This document shows positions 9,043-21,822 of a DNA stretch of 64,000 nucleotides, piece after piece. Both the position numbers and the translations under genes were made by a program. Positions within the stretch are counted from its first letter, which is position 1. Each line of letters starts with the position of its first letter. This DNA comes from Thermus amyloliquefaciens (GTDB taxonomy: Bacteria > Deinococcota > Deinococci > Deinococcales > Thermaceae): the NCBI RefSeq assembly GCF_000744885.1, contig NZ_JQMV01000003.1, positions 1,798,001 to 1,862,000 on the forward strand. The letters are read 5' to 3'. The notes under the pieces were generated by a model. It searched no databases. It was given only the letters and a program-made list of their open reading frames with translations, and was not told where the DNA came from.

Positions 9043-9221
9043 TCCAGCACCTCCACCTGGAGAAGGTGGGCCACCTTGCGCACGTTGCCCCGCACGGCAG
9101 GGGTGTCCGGAAGCACCTTCTCCCTTTGCAACTTGGTCAGCCCTAAGGCCTTTAGGGCCGCCTTCTGGTCCTTGGGGTAGCCGATGGGGCTCTTCACCAG
9201 CTTGACCTTGAGCTTCGCCAT
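9039..9221 (-). CDS. rpmD: 50S ribosomal protein L30
   Basis: A 60-residue 23S rRNA-binding protein with the family core [11 protein letters not shown]. Two ATGs are adjacent (9224 and 9221). The second is chosen because GGAGG lies seven bases before it and only four before the first, and because it gives the family N-terminus. It overlaps the ends of rpsE and rplO, so translation is coupled on both sides. Confidence 0.94.
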   Translation of the reverse strand: MAKLKVKLVKSPIGYPKDQKAALKALGLTKLQREKVLPDTPAVRGNVRKVAHLLQVEVLE

Positions 9222-9694
9222 CACTCCTCCCCGCCCTTCCTCAGGCGCTTGACGTCCTCCCGGGTCTGAAGCTGACGCAAGGCCTCCATGGTGGCGTAGG
9301 CGATGTTGATGGGGTTACGGCTCCCCAGCTCCTTGGTGAGGATGTCCGTGATCCCGGCAAGCTCGAGGATGGCCCGGGGCACCGCCCCGGCAATCACCCC
9401 CGTGCCCGGAGCCGCGGGCTTCAGGAGGATCTTGGAAGCCCCGTACTTCACCTCGATCTCGTGGGGAATGGTGCCGTTTTGCAGGGGCACCTCCACCATG
9501 TTGCGGCGGGCGTAATACCCCGCCTTCTGCACCGCAAGGGGGACCTCCTTGGCCTTGCCCAGGCCCAGGCCCACCCGGCCCTGCCGATCCCCTACCACCA
9601 CCAAGGCCCCGAAGCGGAAGCGCCGGCCACCCTGGTAGGTCTTGGCGGTGCGCCGCACCAGGATCATCTTCTCTTCAAAATCGGTCTCGGGCAT
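9221..9694 (-). CDS. rpsE: 30S ribosomal protein S5
   Basis: A 157-residue protein at the mRNA entry site that contributes to decoding fidelity. It has the N-terminal dsRBD-like domain (F-G-A-L-V-V-V-G-D-x-x-G-R-V-G-x-G) and the C-terminal domain with [10 protein letters not shown]. The C-terminus is slightly shorter than in T. thermophilus. It follows rplR by 17 bases. Confidence 0.96.
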   Translation of the reverse strand: MPETDFEEKMILVRRTAKTYQGGRRFRFGALVVVGDRQGRVGLGLGKAKEVPLAVQKAGYYARRNMVEVPLQNGTIPHEIEVKYGASKILLKPAAPGTGVIAGAVPRAILELAGITDILTKELGSRNPINIAYATMEALRQLQTREDVKRLRKGGEE

Positions 9695-9711
9695 GCTTCC
9701 TCCTCGCTAAG

Positions 9712-10050
9712 CTAGAACTCCAAGCCCCCTTCTCTGGCCCCTTCCGCCAAGGCCTTTACCCGGCCATGGTACTTGTAGGGACCGCGGTCAAAGGCCACCT
9801 TGGTGATCCCCAAGGCCTTGGCCTTCTCCGCCAAGGCCCGGCCCACCTGCCGGGCCACCTCCGTCTTGTTGCCCTTGAGCTTGAGGGCCAGGCTGGACTC
9901 GGCCACCAAGGTATGGCCCTTTTCGTCGTCAATGATCTGGGCGTAGATGTGGTTAAGGCTCCGGAAAACGGATAGGCGGAGCCGACCCGTGCGCTTAATG
10001 CGGTTACGCACCCGGAACTTGCGGCGTTCGTATGCGGTAAGCCGTGCCAT
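9712..10050 (-). CDS. rplR: 50S ribosomal protein L18
   Basis: A 112-residue 5S rRNA-binding protein of the central protuberance. The Arg-rich N-terminus ([10 protein letters not shown]) and the core L-S-V-F-R-S-x-x-H-I-Y-A-Q-I are conserved. Eight bases separate it from the rplF stop. Confidence 0.96.
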   Translation of the reverse strand: MARLTAYERRKFRVRNRIKRTGRLRLSVFRSLNHIYAQIIDDEKGHTLVAESSLALKLKGNKTEVARQVGRALAEKAKALGITKVAFDRGPYKYHGRVKALAEGAREGGLEF

Positions 10051-10058
10051 GGTTCCCC

Positions 10059-10601
10059 CTACTTCTTGGCCCCGGCCTTGCCGGGCTTGAGGCGGACGGG
10101 CTCGCCCGCGTAGTAGATGCCCTTCTCGTGGTAGGCGCTGGGCTTTTTGACGGCCCGGAGGTTGGCCGCCACCTGGCCCACCTTCTGCTTGTCTATGCCC
10201 AGCACGCGGATCTTGGTGGGTTCGGGCACCTCAAAGGTGATCCCCTCCGGGGGCTCCACCACCACCGGGTGGCTAAAGCCCACGGTGAGCTCCACCGCCC
10301 GGCCCGCAAGCCGGGCCCGGTAGCCGATGCCCTTGATGAGGAGCTCCTTCACGTACCCCTCGGAAACCCCCTTGATGGCGTTGGCGATGAGGGTTCGGGT
10401 AAGGCCGTGGAGGCTCTTGTGGCGCCTTTCATCCGAGGGCCGCTCCACCCGCACCAGCCCCTCCTCCACCACCACCCGCATCTCCGGGGAAATGGGCACG
10501 GAAAGCTCGCCCTTGGGGCCTTTGACCTTCACGAGTCCCGGAGCCACCTCCAGGGTGACCCCCTTGGGCAAGGGAATGGGAAGCCGGCCAATCCTAGACA
10601 T
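10059..10601 (-). CDS. rplF: 50S ribosomal protein L6
   Basis: A 180-residue protein near the sarcin-ricin loop, made of two repeated domains. Two GTG codons lie in frame just upstream, but ATG 10601 is chosen: it gives the family start M-S-R-I-G-R-L-P-I and overlaps the rpsH stop as TGATG. The C-terminal domain keeps the G-I-G-Y-R-A and K-P-S-A-Y-H-x-K-G-I-x-Y blocks. Confidence 0.96.
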   Translation of the reverse strand: MSRIGRLPIPLPKGVTLEVAPGLVKVKGPKGELSVPISPEMRVVVEEGLVRVERPSDERRHKSLHGLTRTLIANAIKGVSEGYVKELLIKGIGYRARLAGRAVELTVGFSHPVVVEPPEGITFEVPEPTKIRVLGIDKQKVGQVAANLRAVKKPSAYHEKGIYYAGEPVRLKPGKAGAKK

Positions 10602-11017
10602 CACCACACCTCGCAGATAAGTTCCCCGCCCACGCCCAACCGCCGGGCCTCCCGATCGGTGAGAACCCCCTTGGGCGTGGACAGGATGGCAATCCCTAGG
10701 CCGCGGCGCACCCGGGGAATCTCCTTGACCCCCACGTACACCCGCCGCCCAGGACGGCTGATGCGGCGGATGTGGTTGATGACCTGCTCAGGCCGGGGAT
10801 CAAGCCCCTGGCGCCTTGGCCCGTACTTCAGGTGGATGCGCAAGACGGGCTTGCCGTCCACCTCCACCCGCTCGTACCCCTTGATGAAGCCCTCCCGCTT
10901 CAGGATCTTGAGGATCTCCTCCTTAAAGCGGGAGGCGGGAACCTCGGTGCTCTCCTTGTAGACCCGGGTGGCGTTCCGGATCCGGGTCAGCATGTCGGCA
11001 ATGGGGTCCGTCAGCAT
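10601..11017 (-). CDS. rpsH: 30S ribosomal protein S8
   Basis: A 138-residue primary 16S rRNA-binding protein that in E. coli also represses the spc operon by binding its mRNA at rplE. The ends [15 protein letters not shown] and G-G-E-L-I-C-E-V-W are characteristic. A 68-base gap containing a GC hairpin separates it from rpsN. Confidence 0.97.
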   Translation of the reverse strand: MLTDPIADMLTRIRNATRVYKESTEVPASRFKEEILKILKREGFIKGYERVEVDGKPVLRIHLKYGPRRQGLDPRPEQVINHIRRISRPGRRVYVGVKEIPRVRRGLGIAILSTPKGVLTDREARRLGVGGELICEVW

Positions 11018-11085
11018 TTCCTCTCTCCTTTTACCTCACTCCTGGACCATGCGGTCTCGAGGGAACCCCCCCGACCGGCCACGGC

Positions 11086-11271
11086 CTACCAGCTGGCCTT
11101 CCTCACCCCGGGAAGCTGCCCCTTGTGGGCCAGCTCCCGAAGGCAGACCCGGCAGAGCCCGAAGTAGCGGTACACGCTCCTGGCCCTCCCACAGCGCACG
11201 CAACGGGTGTAGGCCCGCACTTTAAACTTGGGGGTACGCTTGGCCTTTTCGATCAACGCCTTTCTCGCCAT
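11086..11271 (-). CDS. rpsZ: 30S ribosomal protein S14, zinc type Z
   Basis: A 61-residue head protein of the short zinc-containing S14 class. Cys24, Cys27, Cys40 and Cys43 form the zinc ribbon. It ends in the conserved L-P-G-V-R-K-A-S-W. It sits between rplE and rpsH, as in other spc operons. Confidence 0.96.
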   Translation of the reverse strand: MARKALIEKAKRTPKFKVRAYTRCVRCGRARSVYRYFGLCRVCLRELAHKGQLPGVRKASW

Positions 11272-11278
11272 GCTCGCC

Positions 11279-11827
11279 TCACTTGCGGAAGGGGAAGCCC
11301 AGGAGCTCCAAGAGGGCCCTGGCCTCCTCGTCGGTCCGGGCGGTGGTGACCACCGCGATGTCCATTCCCCGAAGGGCGTCCACCATGTCGTAGGTGATCT
11401 CTGGGAAGATCAGCTGCTCCCGAAGGCCCAGGTTGTAGTTGCCCCGACCGTCAAAGCTCCCCGGGTTCACCCCGCGGAAGTCGCGGATGCGGGGAAGGGC
11501 CACGTTGAGGAGCTTCTCCAGGAAGATCCACATGCGGTCGCCCCGCAGGGTGACCCGCAGACCGATGGGCATTCCCTTACGGAGCTTGAAGTTGGAGATG
11601 GACTTCTTGGCCCGGGTTATGGCCGGCTTCTGGCCGGTGATGAGGGCCAGCTCCTGTGAGGCCTTCTCCAGGATGCGGGCGTCCTCCTTGGCCTCGCCCA
11701 AGCCCTGGTTGATCACCACCTTTTCCAGCCTGGGCACCTCCCAGACGTTTTGGTAGCCGAAGCGGCGGATGAGCTCGGGCCGGACCTCCTCGTAGTATTT
11801 CTTCTTCAGCGCTACATCCAGGGGCAT
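11279..11827 (-). CDS. rplE: 50S ribosomal protein L5
   Basis: A 182-residue 5S rRNA-binding protein that contacts the P-site tRNA. The frame is open well upstream into rplX, but the start at 11827 gives the family N-terminus ([12 protein letters not shown]) and the expected length, one base after the rplX stop. The core K-V-V-I-N-Q-G-L-G is conserved. Confidence 0.96.
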   Translation of the reverse strand: MPLDVALKKKYYEEVRPELIRRFGYQNVWEVPRLEKVVINQGLGEAKEDARILEKASQELALITGQKPAITRAKKSISNFKLRKGMPIGLRVTLRGDRMWIFLEKLLNVALPRIRDFRGVNPGSFDGRGNYNLGLREQLIFPEITYDMVDALRGMDIAVVTTARTDEEARALLELLGFPFRK

Positions 11828-11828
11828 C

Positions 11829-12161
11829 TTACTCCTCCACGTCCAAAGACCCGCCGCATTTGGCGCAAACCCGGATCTTGCGGCCATCCTCCAGAAACTT
11901 TTTGCGCACCCGGGTGGGCTTGCCGCATGCGGGACAGATGGGGCGCACCTTGGAGGCGTGCAGGGGGGCTTCCTGCTCCACAAAGCCACCCTGGGGATAC
12001 TGGGGGCTGACCCGCACCGCCTTCTTGACGATGTTCACCCCCTCCACGATGACCGCCCCCTTCCTGGGGAGCACGGCCTTCACCTTGCCCACCTGGCCCT
12101 TGTACTTGCCGGAGGCCACCAAAACCGTGTCCCCCTTCTTCACGTGCACCTTGGCCTGCAT
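11829..12161 (-). CDS. rplX: 50S ribosomal protein L24
   Basis: A 110-residue early-assembly protein at the exit tunnel. The KOW motif is near the N-terminus (K-K-G-D-T-V-x-V-x-S-G-K-Y-K-G). The C-terminal part has two CxxC pairs (C-P-A-C and C-A-K-C) that could bind zinc. Its ATG shares one base with the rplN stop (TAATG). Confidence 0.95.
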   Translation of the reverse strand: MQAKVHVKKGDTVLVASGKYKGQVGKVKAVLPRKGAVIVEGVNIVKKAVRVSPQYPQGGFVEQEAPLHASKVRPICPACGKPTRVRKKFLEDGRKIRVCAKCGGSLDVEE

Positions 12162-12529
12162 TAGAGCACCTCCGGAGCCAGGGAAACGATCTTCATGAAG
12201 CCCTTCTCGCGCAACTCGCGGGCCACGGGGCCGAAGACGCGGGTGCCGCGGGGCTCCAGCTGGTTGTTGATGATGACGGCGGCGTTGTCGTCAAAGCGGA
12301 TGGCGGAGCCATCGGGGCGCTTCACCTCCTTTTTGGTGCGCACCACCACCGCCTTCACCACGTCGCCTTCCTTCACCGCCCCGCGAGGGATGGCCTCCTT
12401 GACGCTGGCCACAATCACATCCCCCACGGTGGCGTACTTGGCGTTGGAGCCCTTAAGCACACGGATGCACATGATCTTGCGGGCCCCGGTGTTGTCGGCC
12501 ACCTCCAGGTAGGTCTGGGGCTGGATCAT
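12161..12529 (-). CDS. rplN: 50S ribosomal protein L14
   Basis: A 122-residue protein at the subunit interface. It begins [18 protein letters not shown], the conserved L14 start. The ATG overlaps the rpsQ stop (ATGA), so translation is coupled. Confidence 0.97.
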
Positions 12530-12843
12530 GCCTTACCTCCTCGCTTGGCAAGGCTGGCGTAGTTCTGCCTACGCACCAGGTACTTCTCCACCAGGTCCAA
12601 CCTTCCCCCCTCCACCAGGCGCAAGACCCTGAAGCGCTTGCGCTTGGAGACGGGGCGGGACTCGATGATCTCCACCACGTCCCCCACCTTGTACTTCTCC
12701 TCGGGGTCGTGGGCCAGGTACTTTTTGGAGCGCTTGATCACCTTGCCGTAAAGGGGGTGGGGAAACTGGCGCTCCACCAAGACCGTCACGGTCTTCTGCA
12801 TCTTGTCGCTCACCACCACCCCGGTCAGCACCTTCTTAGGCAT
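12526..12843 (-). CDS. rpsQ: 30S ribosomal protein S17
   Basis: A 105-residue OB-fold primary 16S rRNA-binding protein. The long Arg/Lys-rich C-terminal helix, about 20 residues beyond the E. coli protein, is characteristic of Thermus. The core [11 protein letters not shown] is conserved. It overlaps rpmC by eight bases. Confidence 0.96.
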
Positions 12844-13033
12844 TGGCCCTCCTCTTCTCGTTCAGGACCGTGAGGAGCCGGGCGATGAGGCGCCTCGTCT
12901 CCCGCACCCGGTGGTTTTGGGAAAGCTGGCCGATGGAGGCCTGGAAGCGAAGCTCCATCAGCTCCCGCTTTTTCTCCCGCACCAGCTTTTCAATCTCATT
13001 GGGAGAGAGCTTGCGGATCTCACTGGGCTTCAT
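12836..13033 (-). CDS. rpmC: 50S ribosomal protein L29
   Basis: A 65-residue two-helix protein at the tunnel exit, part of the docking site for SRP and trigger factor. ATG 13033 (M-K-P-S-E-I-R-K) is chosen over an in-frame ATG at 13042 because GGAGG is ten bases before it, while the other is one base away. The motif [13 protein letters not shown] is diagnostic. It overlaps rplP by 14 bases. Confidence 0.93.
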   Translation of the reverse strand: MKPSEIRKLSPNEIEKLVREKKRELMELRFQASIGQLSQNHRVRETRRLIARLLTVLNEKRRANA

Positions 13034-13445
13034 CGTAGGCATCCCTCCTCACGATCTTGGTCCGGATGGGAAGCTTGTGGCCGGCAATGCGCAAGGCCTC
13101 GAGGGCCTGCTCCTCCGTGACCCCCGCCACCTCAAACATCACCCGCCCCGGCTTCACCACCGCCACGTACCCTTCCACGTTGCCCTTACCCTTACCCATC
13201 CGCACCTCGAGGGGCTTCTTGGTGTAGGGCTTGTCGGGGAAGATGCGGATGAAGATCTTGCCCCCGCGGCGGAAGTGGCGCACCATGGCCACACGGGCCG
13301 CCTCAATCTGCTGGGAGGTGATCCAGGCGGGTTCCATGGCCACCAGGCCGAAGTCCCCGAAGGCCACGTAGTCCCCCCCCTTGGCCGCCCCCTTCATGCG
13401 ACCCCGGTGCTGCTTGCGGTACTTCATGCGCCTGGGCATCAACAT
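13020..13445 (-). CDS. rplP: 50S ribosomal protein L16
   Basis: A 141-residue protein near the A site. It begins [11 protein letters not shown] and keeps the G-R-x-K-G-A-x-K-G-G and F-P-D-K-P-x-T-x-K-P blocks. Length equals that of T. thermophilus L16. Confidence 0.97.
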   Translation of the reverse strand: MLMPRRMKYRKQHRGRMKGAAKGGDYVAFGDFGLVAMEPAWITSQQIEAARVAMVRHFRRGGKIFIRIFPDKPYTKKPLEVRMGKGKGNVEGYVAVVKPGRVMFEVAGVTEEQALEALRIAGHKLPIRTKIVRRDAYDEAQ

Positions 13446-13448
13446 GGC

Positions 13449-14168
13449 CTACTCCTCCTTCTTCACGCGCACCGCTGGGCGGCGGCGGCGGGGCCTCTCC
13501 TCCGCCCTTGGCTCCTCGGGGCGGGCCTTGGGCTTCTGGCCGCCGATCACCTCGCCCAGGAACACGTAGGCCTTGACCCCCAGCACCCCGTAGGTGGTGC
13601 GGGCCAAGGCAAAGCCGTAGTCTATGTTAGCACGAAGGGTGTGAAGGGGCACCCGGCCCTCCGCCGCCCACTCGGTGCGGGCCTGCTCGGCGCCACCGAT
13701 GCGCCCGGAGACGATCACCTTGGCCCCCTTGGCCCCCGCTTCCATGACCCGCTGCACCGCCTGCTTGATTGAGCGACGCACGGCAAAGCGCCTTTCGATC
13801 TGCTCCGCCACCCGCTGGGCCACCAGGGGAGCGGAGAGGTTGGGGTTATGGATCTCCTGGACGTTCAGGGCCACGTTCTTGCCGGTGAGCTGGGAAAGGG
13901 TGTCCCTGAGGACCTTGATCTTCTCCCCGCCCCGGCCGATGACCACCCCGGGCTTGGCCACGTGCACGGTCACGGCCACGTTGTCCGCAGCCCGTTCGAT
14001 GTCGATGCGGGCCAAGCCGGCGGGATAGAGTTCCTTGGTGAGGAGCTCGCGGATCTTCTGGTCCTCCACCAGGAGGTGGCGGTACTGCTTTTTGCCCGCA
14101 TACCAGCGGGACTCCCAGTCCCGGGTGATGCCGAGCCTAAACCCAATGGGGTGGATCTTATTTCCCAT
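13449..14168 (-). CDS. rpsC: 30S ribosomal protein S3
   Basis: A 239-residue protein of the mRNA entry tunnel with helicase activity. It has the N-terminal M-G-N-K-I-H-P-x-G-F-R-L-G, a KH domain (about 40-110, V-I-G-R-G-G-E-K-I) and the C-terminal S3 domain, then an Arg/Pro-rich tail. It overlaps rplV by 11 bases. Confidence 0.97.
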   Translation of the reverse strand: MGNKIHPIGFRLGITRDWESRWYAGKKQYRHLLVEDQKIRELLTKELYPAGLARIDIERAADNVAVTVHVAKPGVVIGRGGEKIKVLRDTLSQLTGKNVALNVQEIHNPNLSAPLVAQRVAEQIERRFAVRRSIKQAVQRVMEAGAKGAKVIVSGRIGGAEQARTEWAAEGRVPLHTLRANIDYGFALARTTYGVLGVKAYVFLGEVIGGQKPKARPEEPRAEERPRRRRPAVRVKKEE

Positions 14169-14499
14169 GCTTCTCCCCCAAGATCACCGTGATGTGGCTG
14201 GTCCTCTTCTTGATGATGTCCGCCCGGCCCCGGGCCCGGGGAAGCACCCTCTTTAGGGCAGGCCCCTCGTCCACGAAGGCCGCCTTCACAAAAAGCCGGT
14301 CCTCCAGCATGTCGTGGTTGTTGACCGCGTTGGCGGCGGCGGACTCCAGCACCTTGGCCACGTAATAGGCCCCCCGCTTGTTGGTGTAGCGCAGGATGGC
14401 GCGGGCCTCCTCGAGGCTCTTCCCCCGGATCAGGTCCACCACAAGGCGGACCTTCCTGGGGGCGATGCGCACGTAACGGGCAATGGCTTTCGCTTCCAT
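14158..14499 (-). CDS. rplV: 50S ribosomal protein L22
   Basis: A 113-residue protein whose beta hairpin lines the exit tunnel, a site of macrolide resistance mutations. The hairpin residues P-R-A-R-G-R-A are unaltered. It begins [12 protein letters not shown] and follows rpsS by two bases. Confidence 0.97.
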   Translation of the reverse strand: MEAKAIARYVRIAPRKVRLVVDLIRGKSLEEARAILRYTNKRGAYYVAKVLESAAANAVNNHDMLEDRLFVKAAFVDEGPALKRVLPRARGRADIIKKRTSHITVILGEKHGK

Positions 14500-14501
14500 G
14501 G

Positions 14502-14786
<285 letters not shown>

Positions 14787-14791
14787 TCACC

Positions 14792-15622
14792 TCACTTCTT
14801 GCGCCGGGCGATGATGAAGCGGCTGGAGGGCTTGCGCCGCTTCCGGGTCTTGAGGCCCTTGGTCTGCCAGCCCCAGGGGGAAGCCGGAGGACGGCCCCGG
14901 GGCGCCCGGCCCTCGCCACCGCCGTGGGGGTGGTCCACCGGGTTCATGGCGGCGCCGCGCACATGGGGCTTGCGGCCCAGCCAACGGGTACGGCCCGCCT
15001 TGCCCAAAACGATGTTCTTGTGGTCGGCGTTGCCCACGGCGCCGATGGTGGCGTAGCACTCCCCATGCACCTTCCTGAGCTCCCCCGAGGGCAGGCGCAG
15101 GATCACGTAATCCCCTTCCCGGCCCTGGATCTGGGTGCTGGTGCCGGCGGAGCGGGCCAGCTTAGCCCCCTTCTTGGGCTCCAGCTCCACCGCATGCACC
15201 ACGGTACCCACCGGGATAAAGCGCAGGGGAAGGGCGTTGCCCACCTGGACGGGGGCATCCGGCCCGGCCACCACCCGCTGGCCCACCTCGAGGCCCTCTG
15301 GGGCGATGATGTAGCGCTTCTCCCCGTCGGCATAGTGGAGAAGGGCGATGCGGGCGGAGCGGTTGGGGTCGTACTCAATGGCCGCCACCTTGGCGGGAAT
15401 GCCCGCCTTGTCCCAGCGCTTGAAGTCAATGATGCGGTAAAGCCGCTTGTGGCCGCCCCCCCGGAAGCGCACGGTGATGCGGCCCTGGTTGTTCCGCCCC
15501 CCCGTCTTCTTCAGGGGTTTGACCAAGGACTTCTCCGGCTCGGTCTTGGTGATTTCGGAGAAGTCCGCCACCGTCATGAAGCGGCGGCTTGGGGTGTAGG
15601 GTTTGAACTTCTTTACTGCCAT
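14792..15622 (-). CDS. rplB: 50S ribosomal protein L2
   Basis: A 276-residue 23S rRNA-binding protein close to the peptidyl transferase centre. The conserved G-G-G-x-G-R-N-x-x-G block is present early as G-G-R-N-N-Q-G-R, and the C-terminal [13 protein letters not shown] carries the essential histidine. A 51-base gap with a GC hairpin separates it from rplW. Confidence 0.97.
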   Translation of the reverse strand: MAVKKFKPYTPSRRFMTVADFSEITKTEPEKSLVKPLKKTGGRNNQGRITVRFRGGGHKRLYRIIDFKRWDKAGIPAKVAAIEYDPNRSARIALLHYADGEKRYIIAPEGLEVGQRVVAGPDAPVQVGNALPLRFIPVGTVVHAVELEPKKGAKLARSAGTSTQIQGREGDYVILRLPSGELRKVHGECYATIGAVGNADHKNIVLGKAGRTRWLGRKPHVRGAAMNPVDHPHGGGEGRAPRGRPPASPWGWQTKGLKTRKRRKPSSRFIIARRKK

Positions 15623-15648
15623 CCTCTACGCCTCCCTTGCCGGATCGG

Positions 15649-15669
15649 GGCCGGGCCCCCCTCCCGGCC
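15649..15669 (-). repeat. Intercistronic GC hairpin, rplW-rplB
   Basis: Seven-base arms (15649-15655 and 15663-15669) around a seven-base loop occupy most of the gap between rplW and rplB. No U tract follows. It resembles the rpsD-rpoA element in placement and GC content, suggesting a shared role such as RNA processing or stabilisation. Confidence 0.4.
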
Positions 15670-15673
15670 AGGT

Positions 15674-15964
15674 CTAGATGAGGCCCTCCAAGGCCTCAAT
15701 CTTCTGCCCGGAAGCCACCTGCACGATGGCCTTCTTGCGGTCGGGGCGCTTGCCCAGGTAGCGGCCCAGGCGCTTCTTCTTGCCCCGCACCGTCAGGGTG
15801 TTCACCCCCACCACCTTGACCTTAAAGGCCGCCTCCACGGCGTTTTTGATCTCCGTCTTGGTAGCCTTGGGGTGAACCCAGAAGGTGTACTTGCCCTCGG
15901 CAAAGCCCGCATAGGCCTTCTCGGAGAGCACCGGGGCCAGGATCACGTCAAAGGCGGTCTTCAT
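15674..15964 (-). CDS. rplW: 50S ribosomal protein L23
   Basis: A 96-residue protein at the tunnel exit that docks trigger factor and SRP. The pattern [11 protein letters not shown] at the N-terminus and the central F-W-V-H-P-x-A-T-K-x-E-I-K are diagnostic. Its ATG overlaps the rplD stop (ATGA). Confidence 0.96.
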   Translation of the reverse strand: MKTAFDVILAPVLSEKAYAGFAEGKYTFWVHPKATKTEIKNAVEAAFKVKVVGVNTLTVRGKKKRLGRYLGKRPDRKKAIVQVASGQKIEALEGLI

Positions 15965-16593
15965 GCCTCACCCCCCATGCGGGCCTGGAAGGCCTCCCAA
16001 GCTGCCAAATCCATGACCAGCCGCTCCGTGCGCAGGATGTCGTAGACGTTGAGCCCCTCGGGGGCCAGGGTGACCACCCAAGGGAGGTTCCGAGCGGCCC
16101 GGCGCACCGCCTCGTTCGCCGTCACCAGGAGCAGGCTCTCAGAGCCCTCCAGCCCCGCGCCCTTGGCCCAGGCCAGGAACTCCTTGGTCTTGCCGTTCAC
16201 CCCGGCAAAGTCCTCCACCAGGAGGAGCTTCCCCTCCTTGGCCCGGTCGGCCACGGCCATGGCCAAGCCCGCCTGCCGCACCTTCTTGGGCAGGGTGTAG
16301 CTGTAGTCCCGGGGTTTGGGGCCGAAGACCGTACCCCCTCCCACGAAGATGGGGGCCCCGATGTCCCCGTGGCGGGCCCGCCCGGTGTGCTTTTGGGGGT
16401 AGATCTTGCGGCTGGAATAGGCCACCTCGCCCCGGGTCTTGGTGCTGGCCGTCCCCCGGCGCCTTTTCGCCAGCTGCCAGCGCACCACCTCCCAGAGGAG
16501 ATGGGGGTTGATCTCCTGGGGAAGGTCCGCGGCAAGCGCCCGCCTGCCCGAAGAGGAGAGAACAGGAATCTGGTACACCATACCCTCCTTCAC
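15961..16593 (-). CDS. rplD: 50S ribosomal protein L4
   Basis: A 210-residue protein whose extended loop reaches the tunnel. The loop has [12 protein letters not shown] and [11 protein letters not shown]. In E. coli L4 autoregulates the S10 operon; no S10 leader lies here because rpsJ directly follows tuf. Its ATG overlaps the rplC stop. Confidence 0.96.
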   Translation of the reverse strand: MKEGMVYQIPVLSSSGRRALAADLPQEINPHLLWEVVRWQLAKRRRGTASTKTRGEVAYSSRKIYPQKHTGRARHGDIGAPIFVGGGTVFGPKPRDYSYTLPKKVRQAGLAMAVADRAKEGKLLLVEDFAGVNGKTKEFLAWAKGAGLEGSESLLLVTANEAVRRAARNLPWVVTLAPEGLNVYDILRTERLVMDLAAWEAFQARMGGEA

Positions 16594-17210
16594 TTGGCCA
16601 CCTTCTTGGTCTGGCGCACCAACACCAGGCCCCCGTTGGGCCCAGGCACCGCACCCTTGACCAAGAGGAGGTTTTCCTCGGGGATCACGTCCACCACCTC
16701 GAGGTTCATCACCGTGACCCGCTCCGCCCCGTAACGGCCGGCCATCCTCTTGCCCTTGTACACGCGGCCCGGGGTCTTGCGGTTCCCGATGGAACCCGGG
16801 TGACGGTGGATCTTGTGGGCACCGTGGGAATCAGGGCCGCCCGCGAAGTTCCAGCGCTTCATCACCCCCGCCGTACCCCTTCCCTTGGAGGTGCCGGTGA
16901 CGTCCACCCGCTCCCCCGCTTTGAAGATCTCCACGGTGACCACGTCGCCCTCAGGGTTGAAGTCGCGGATCTCCTTCAAGATGCGCACCGGCCCCACCCC
17001 AGCCCGGGCGAAATGCCCCTTCATGGGCCGGTTCACCCGCTTGGGGTTTTGGGGCAGGAAGCCCAGCTGCACCGCCGTGTACCCGTCCTTCTCCGGGGTC
17101 CGGCGCTGGACCACGGGGCAGGGCCCTGCCAGGATCACGGTGACGGGAATGGCCTGGTCCTCCCGGTAAATCCGGGTCATGCCCACCTTCATGCCCAGGA
17201 TGCCCTTCAT
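16590..17210 (-). CDS. rplC: 50S ribosomal protein L3
   Basis: A 206-residue early-assembly protein. It begins [12 protein letters not shown], has the central V-D-V-T-G-x-S-K-G-R-G-T-A-G extension near the peptidyl transferase centre, and keeps H-R-H-P-G-S-I-G. The ATG overlaps the rpsJ stop. Confidence 0.97.
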   Translation of the reverse strand: MKGILGMKVGMTRIYREDQAIPVTVILAGPCPVVQRRTPEKDGYTAVQLGFLPQNPKRVNRPMKGHFARAGVGPVRILKEIRDFNPEGDVVTVEIFKAGERVDVTGTSKGRGTAGVMKRWNFAGGPDSHGAHKIHRHPGSIGNRKTPGRVYKGKRMAGRYGAERVTVMNLEVVDVIPEENLLLVKGAVPGPNGGLVLVRQTKKVAK

Positions 17211-17524
17211 TTGCCACCCCCCACGGTCTTGATCTCAATCTCCACCCCGGTGGGCAGGTCCAAGGACATGAGGCTCTCGATGGTCTTGCGGTTGGGGTTC
17301 AGGATGTCCACCAGGCGGTGGTGGGTGCGGAGCTCAAAGTGCTCCCGGGAGTCCTTGTGCTTGAAAGGACCCCGGATCACGGTGAAGCGCCGCACCCGGG
17401 TGGGCAAGGGCACGGGACCCGAGACCTGGGCCCCGGAGCGCCGGGCGGCCTCCACGATCTTCTGGGCCGAGGCGTCCAGGGTCTTGTGGTCAAAGCCCCG
17501 TAGCTTGATGCGGATCTTGGGCAT
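17207..17524 (-). CDS. rpsJ: 30S ribosomal protein S10
   Basis: A 105-residue head protein that is also the NusE transcription factor. The start [13 protein letters not shown] and the loop around T-H-H-R-L-V-D are conserved. It lies eight bases after the tuf stop with no promoter visible, so the str and S10 operons are joined. Confidence 0.97.
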   Translation of the reverse strand: MPKIRIKLRGFDHKTLDASAQKIVEAARRSGAQVSGPVPLPTRVRRFTVIRGPFKHKDSREHFELRTHHRLVDILNPNRKTIESLMSLDLPTGVEIEIKTVGGGK

Positions 17525-17532
17525 GCTTCACC

Positions 17533-18753
17533 TCACTCCAGGATCTTGGTGACCACGCCGGCGCCCACGGTCCTACCACCCTCCCGGATGGCAAACCGCA
17601 AACCCTCCTCCAACGCCACCGGCTTGATCAGCTCCACCGTAAACGTCACGTTGTCCCCAGGCATCACCATCTCCACCCCCTGGGGCAACTCCACCACCCC
17701 CGTCACATCCGTCGTCCGAAAGTAAAACTGCGGCCGGTACCCAGAAAAAAACCCCGTGTGCCGACCACCCTCCTCCTTCTTCAAGATGTACACCGAAGCC
17801 TCAAACTTCGTGTGCGGCGTAATGCTCCCAGGCTTCGCCAGCACCTGCCCCCGCTCCACCTCCTCCCGGCTTACCCCACGCAGCAACAAACCTACGTTGT
17901 CCCCAGCCAGCCCCTCCGACAGCGTCTTACGGTGCATCTCCACCCCGGTCACCACCGTCTTCCGCGTCTCCGGAGCAAGCCCCACAATCTCCACCTCGTC
18001 CCCAACCTTCACCTTCCCGCGCTCAATCCGCCCAGTGGCCACCGTCCCGCGTCCCGTAATCGTAAACACGTCCTCCACCGGCATCAAGAACGGCTTGTCC
18101 ACGTCCCGCACCGGCGTGGGAATGTACTCGTCAATCGCGTCCAAAAGCTCCCAAATCTTATCCACCCACTCGTTCTCCCCACGCTTCGTCTGTGGGTTCT
18201 TATGCATCTGCTCCAGCGCCAACAACGCGCTCCCGCGAATCACCGGAACCTCATCCCCAGGAAACTCGTACTGGTTCAGAAGGTCCCGCACCTCCATCTC
18301 CACCAGGTCCAAAAGCTCCGGGTCGTCCACCATGTCCACCTTGTTCATGAACACCACGATGTACGGCACCCCCACCTGGCGGGCCAGCAAAATGTGCTCC
18401 CGCGTCTGGGGCATCGGCCCGTCCGCCGCCGATACCACCAAAATCGCCCCGTCCATCTGGGCCGCACCCGTGATCATGTTCTTGATGTAGTCCGCGTGAC
18501 CCGGGCAGTCCACGTGCGAATAGTGCCGCTTCGCCGTCTCGTATTCCACGTGCGCCGTGTTGATGGTAATCCCCCGCGCACGCTCCTCCGGCGCCTTGTC
18601 AATCTCCCCGTAGTCCTTAACCTCTACATTCGGGTTCTCCGCCGCCGCCACAAACGTCAGCGCCGCCGTCAACGTCGTCTTCCCGTGGTCCACGTGCCCA
18701 ATCGTCCCCACGTTCACGTGAGGCTTCGTACGGATAAACTCGCCCTTGGCCAT
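17533..18753 (-). CDS. tuf: Elongation factor Tu
   Basis: Delivers aminoacyl-tRNA to the ribosome with GTP hydrolysis. The frame is open 18 residues further, but the start at 18753 gives the family N-terminus M-A-K-G-E-F and 406 residues, the Thermus length. G-H-V-D-H-G-K-T (19-26), D-C-P-G-H and N-K-V-D are the GTPase motifs. Codon use is unlike its neighbours: it prefers ACG, GTG, GGT, TTT and TTG where adjacent genes use ACC, GTC, GGC, TTC and CTC. Thermus normally carries a second tuf copy elsewhere, and gene conversion between copies may preserve this pattern. Confidence 0.97.
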   Translation of the reverse strand: MAKGEFIRTKPHVNVGTIGHVDHGKTTLTAALTFVAAAENPNVEVKDYGEIDKAPEERARGITINTAHVEYETAKRHYSHVDCPGHADYIKNMITGAAQMDGAILVVSAADGPMPQTREHILLARQVGVPYIVVFMNKVDMVDDPELLDLVEMEVRDLLNQYEFPGDEVPVIRGSALLALEQMHKNPQTKRGENEWVDKIWELLDAIDEYIPTPVRDVDKPFLMPVEDVFTITGRGTVATGRIERGKVKVGDEVEIVGLAPETRKTVVTGVEMHRKTLSEGLAGDNVGLLLRGVSREEVERGQVLAKPGSITPHTKFEASVYILKKEEGGRHTGFFSGYRPQFYFRTTDVTGVVELPQGVEMVMPGDNVTFTVELIKPVALEEGLRFAIREGGRTVGAGVVTKILE

Positions 18754-18809
18754 CTTTGCTCTCCTTTCCGCATGGGAGGAAGGGCCTAGCGGCCCTCCCC
18801 CAGGCACTC

Positions 18810-20884
<2,075 letters not shown>

Positions 20885-20887
20885 GGC

Positions 20888-21358
20888 TTACCACCGGTAG
20901 TGGGCGTAGGCGCGGTTGGCCTCGGCCATGCGCTCCACGTCCTCCTTCTTCTTGATCGCCCCGCCCTTGCCCTCAGCCGCGTCCATGAGCTCGTGGGCGA
21001 TGCGCACGGCAGCCCCCCGCTCGGAACGGGCGTTGGCCGCCTGCACCAGCCAGCGCAGGGCCAGGGACTGCTGCCTCCTGGGGGAGACCTCCATGGGCAC
21101 CTGGTAGTTGGCCCCACCCACGCGGCGGGAACGCACCTCCATCCGGGGCTTCACGTTCTCCACCGCCTGCTTAAAGACCTTCAAAGGCTCCTGCCCGGTC
21201 TTTTCCTGGATGATGCGGCAGGCATCGTAGAAGATGCGGGCAGCCAGGTTCTTCTTACCGTCCCGCATGATCTTGTTGATGAAGGCCGACACCACCACAT
21301 CCCCGTAAACCAGGTCGGGCTGGAGCTGGCGTACCTCTGCTCTTCTTCTCCGTGCCAT
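20888..21358 (-). CDS. rpsG: 30S ribosomal protein S7
   Basis: A 156-residue head protein and primary 16S rRNA binder. It begins [10 protein letters not shown] and keeps the [18 protein letters not shown] loop. In E. coli S7 represses the str operon from the rpsL-rpsG gap; that gap is only seven bases here. Confidence 0.97.
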   Translation of the reverse strand: MARRRRAEVRQLQPDLVYGDVVVSAFINKIMRDGKKNLAARIFYDACRIIQEKTGQEPLKVFKQAVENVKPRMEVRSRRVGGANYQVPMEVSPRRQQSLALRWLVQAANARSERGAAVRIAHELMDAAEGKGGAIKKKEDVERMAEANRAYAHYRW

Positions 21359-21365
21359 AGCTCAC

Positions 21366-21779
21366 CTACTTCTTCTTGGCCGGAGCCGCGCCCTTGGTCT
21401 CCTTGGGCTTCTTGGTTCCGTACTTGGAGCGGCTCTTCTTGCGGTCCTTCACCCCTTGGGTGTCGTAGACCCCGCGCACGATGTGGTAGCGCACACCCGG
21501 CAGGTCCTTCACACGGCCACCCCGGATGAGGACCACGGAGTGCTCCTGCAGGTTGTGCCCCTCGCCGGGAATGTAGGCGGTGACCTCGTACCCGGAGGTA
21601 AGGCGCACCTTGGCCACCTTACGCAGGGCGGAGTTGGGCTTCTTGGGGGTTACGGTGCGCACCACGGTGCACACTCCCCGGCGGAAAGGCGACCCCTTCA
21701 AGGCCGGAACCTTGCTCTTCTTTTGGACCTTCTCGCGGCCCTTTCTGACCAGCTGGTTGATCGTCGGCAGTGCCACCAC
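21366..21779 (-). CDS. rpsL: 30S ribosomal protein S12
   Basis: A 137-residue decoding-centre protein and first gene of the cluster. The start is GTG 21779, giving M-V-A-L-P-T-I-N-Q. The streptomycin-relevant blocks [11 protein letters not shown] and [10 protein letters not shown] are unaltered, predicting a sensitive allele. A leader of about 120 bases with two hairpins precedes it. Confidence 0.97.
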   Translation of the reverse strand: MVALPTINQLVRKGREKVQKKSKVPALKGSPFRRGVCTVVRTVTPKKPNSALRKVAKVRLTSGYEVTAYIPGEGHNLQEHSVVLIRGGRVKDLPGVRYHIVRGVYDTQGVKDRKKSRSKYGTKKPKETKGAAPAKKK

Positions 21780-21822
21780 TCCCTTCTTCTTGGACTTGCC
21801 CCCGTGTTCTCAAGATCCACCC

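Noticed and set aside
18758-18789. Long open frames on the plus strand opposite tuf, fusA and the ribosomal genes
   Set aside because: High GC leaves antisense frames open. They have unlikely composition (His, Arg, Pro rich), no ribosome-binding sites, and lie opposite certain genes.
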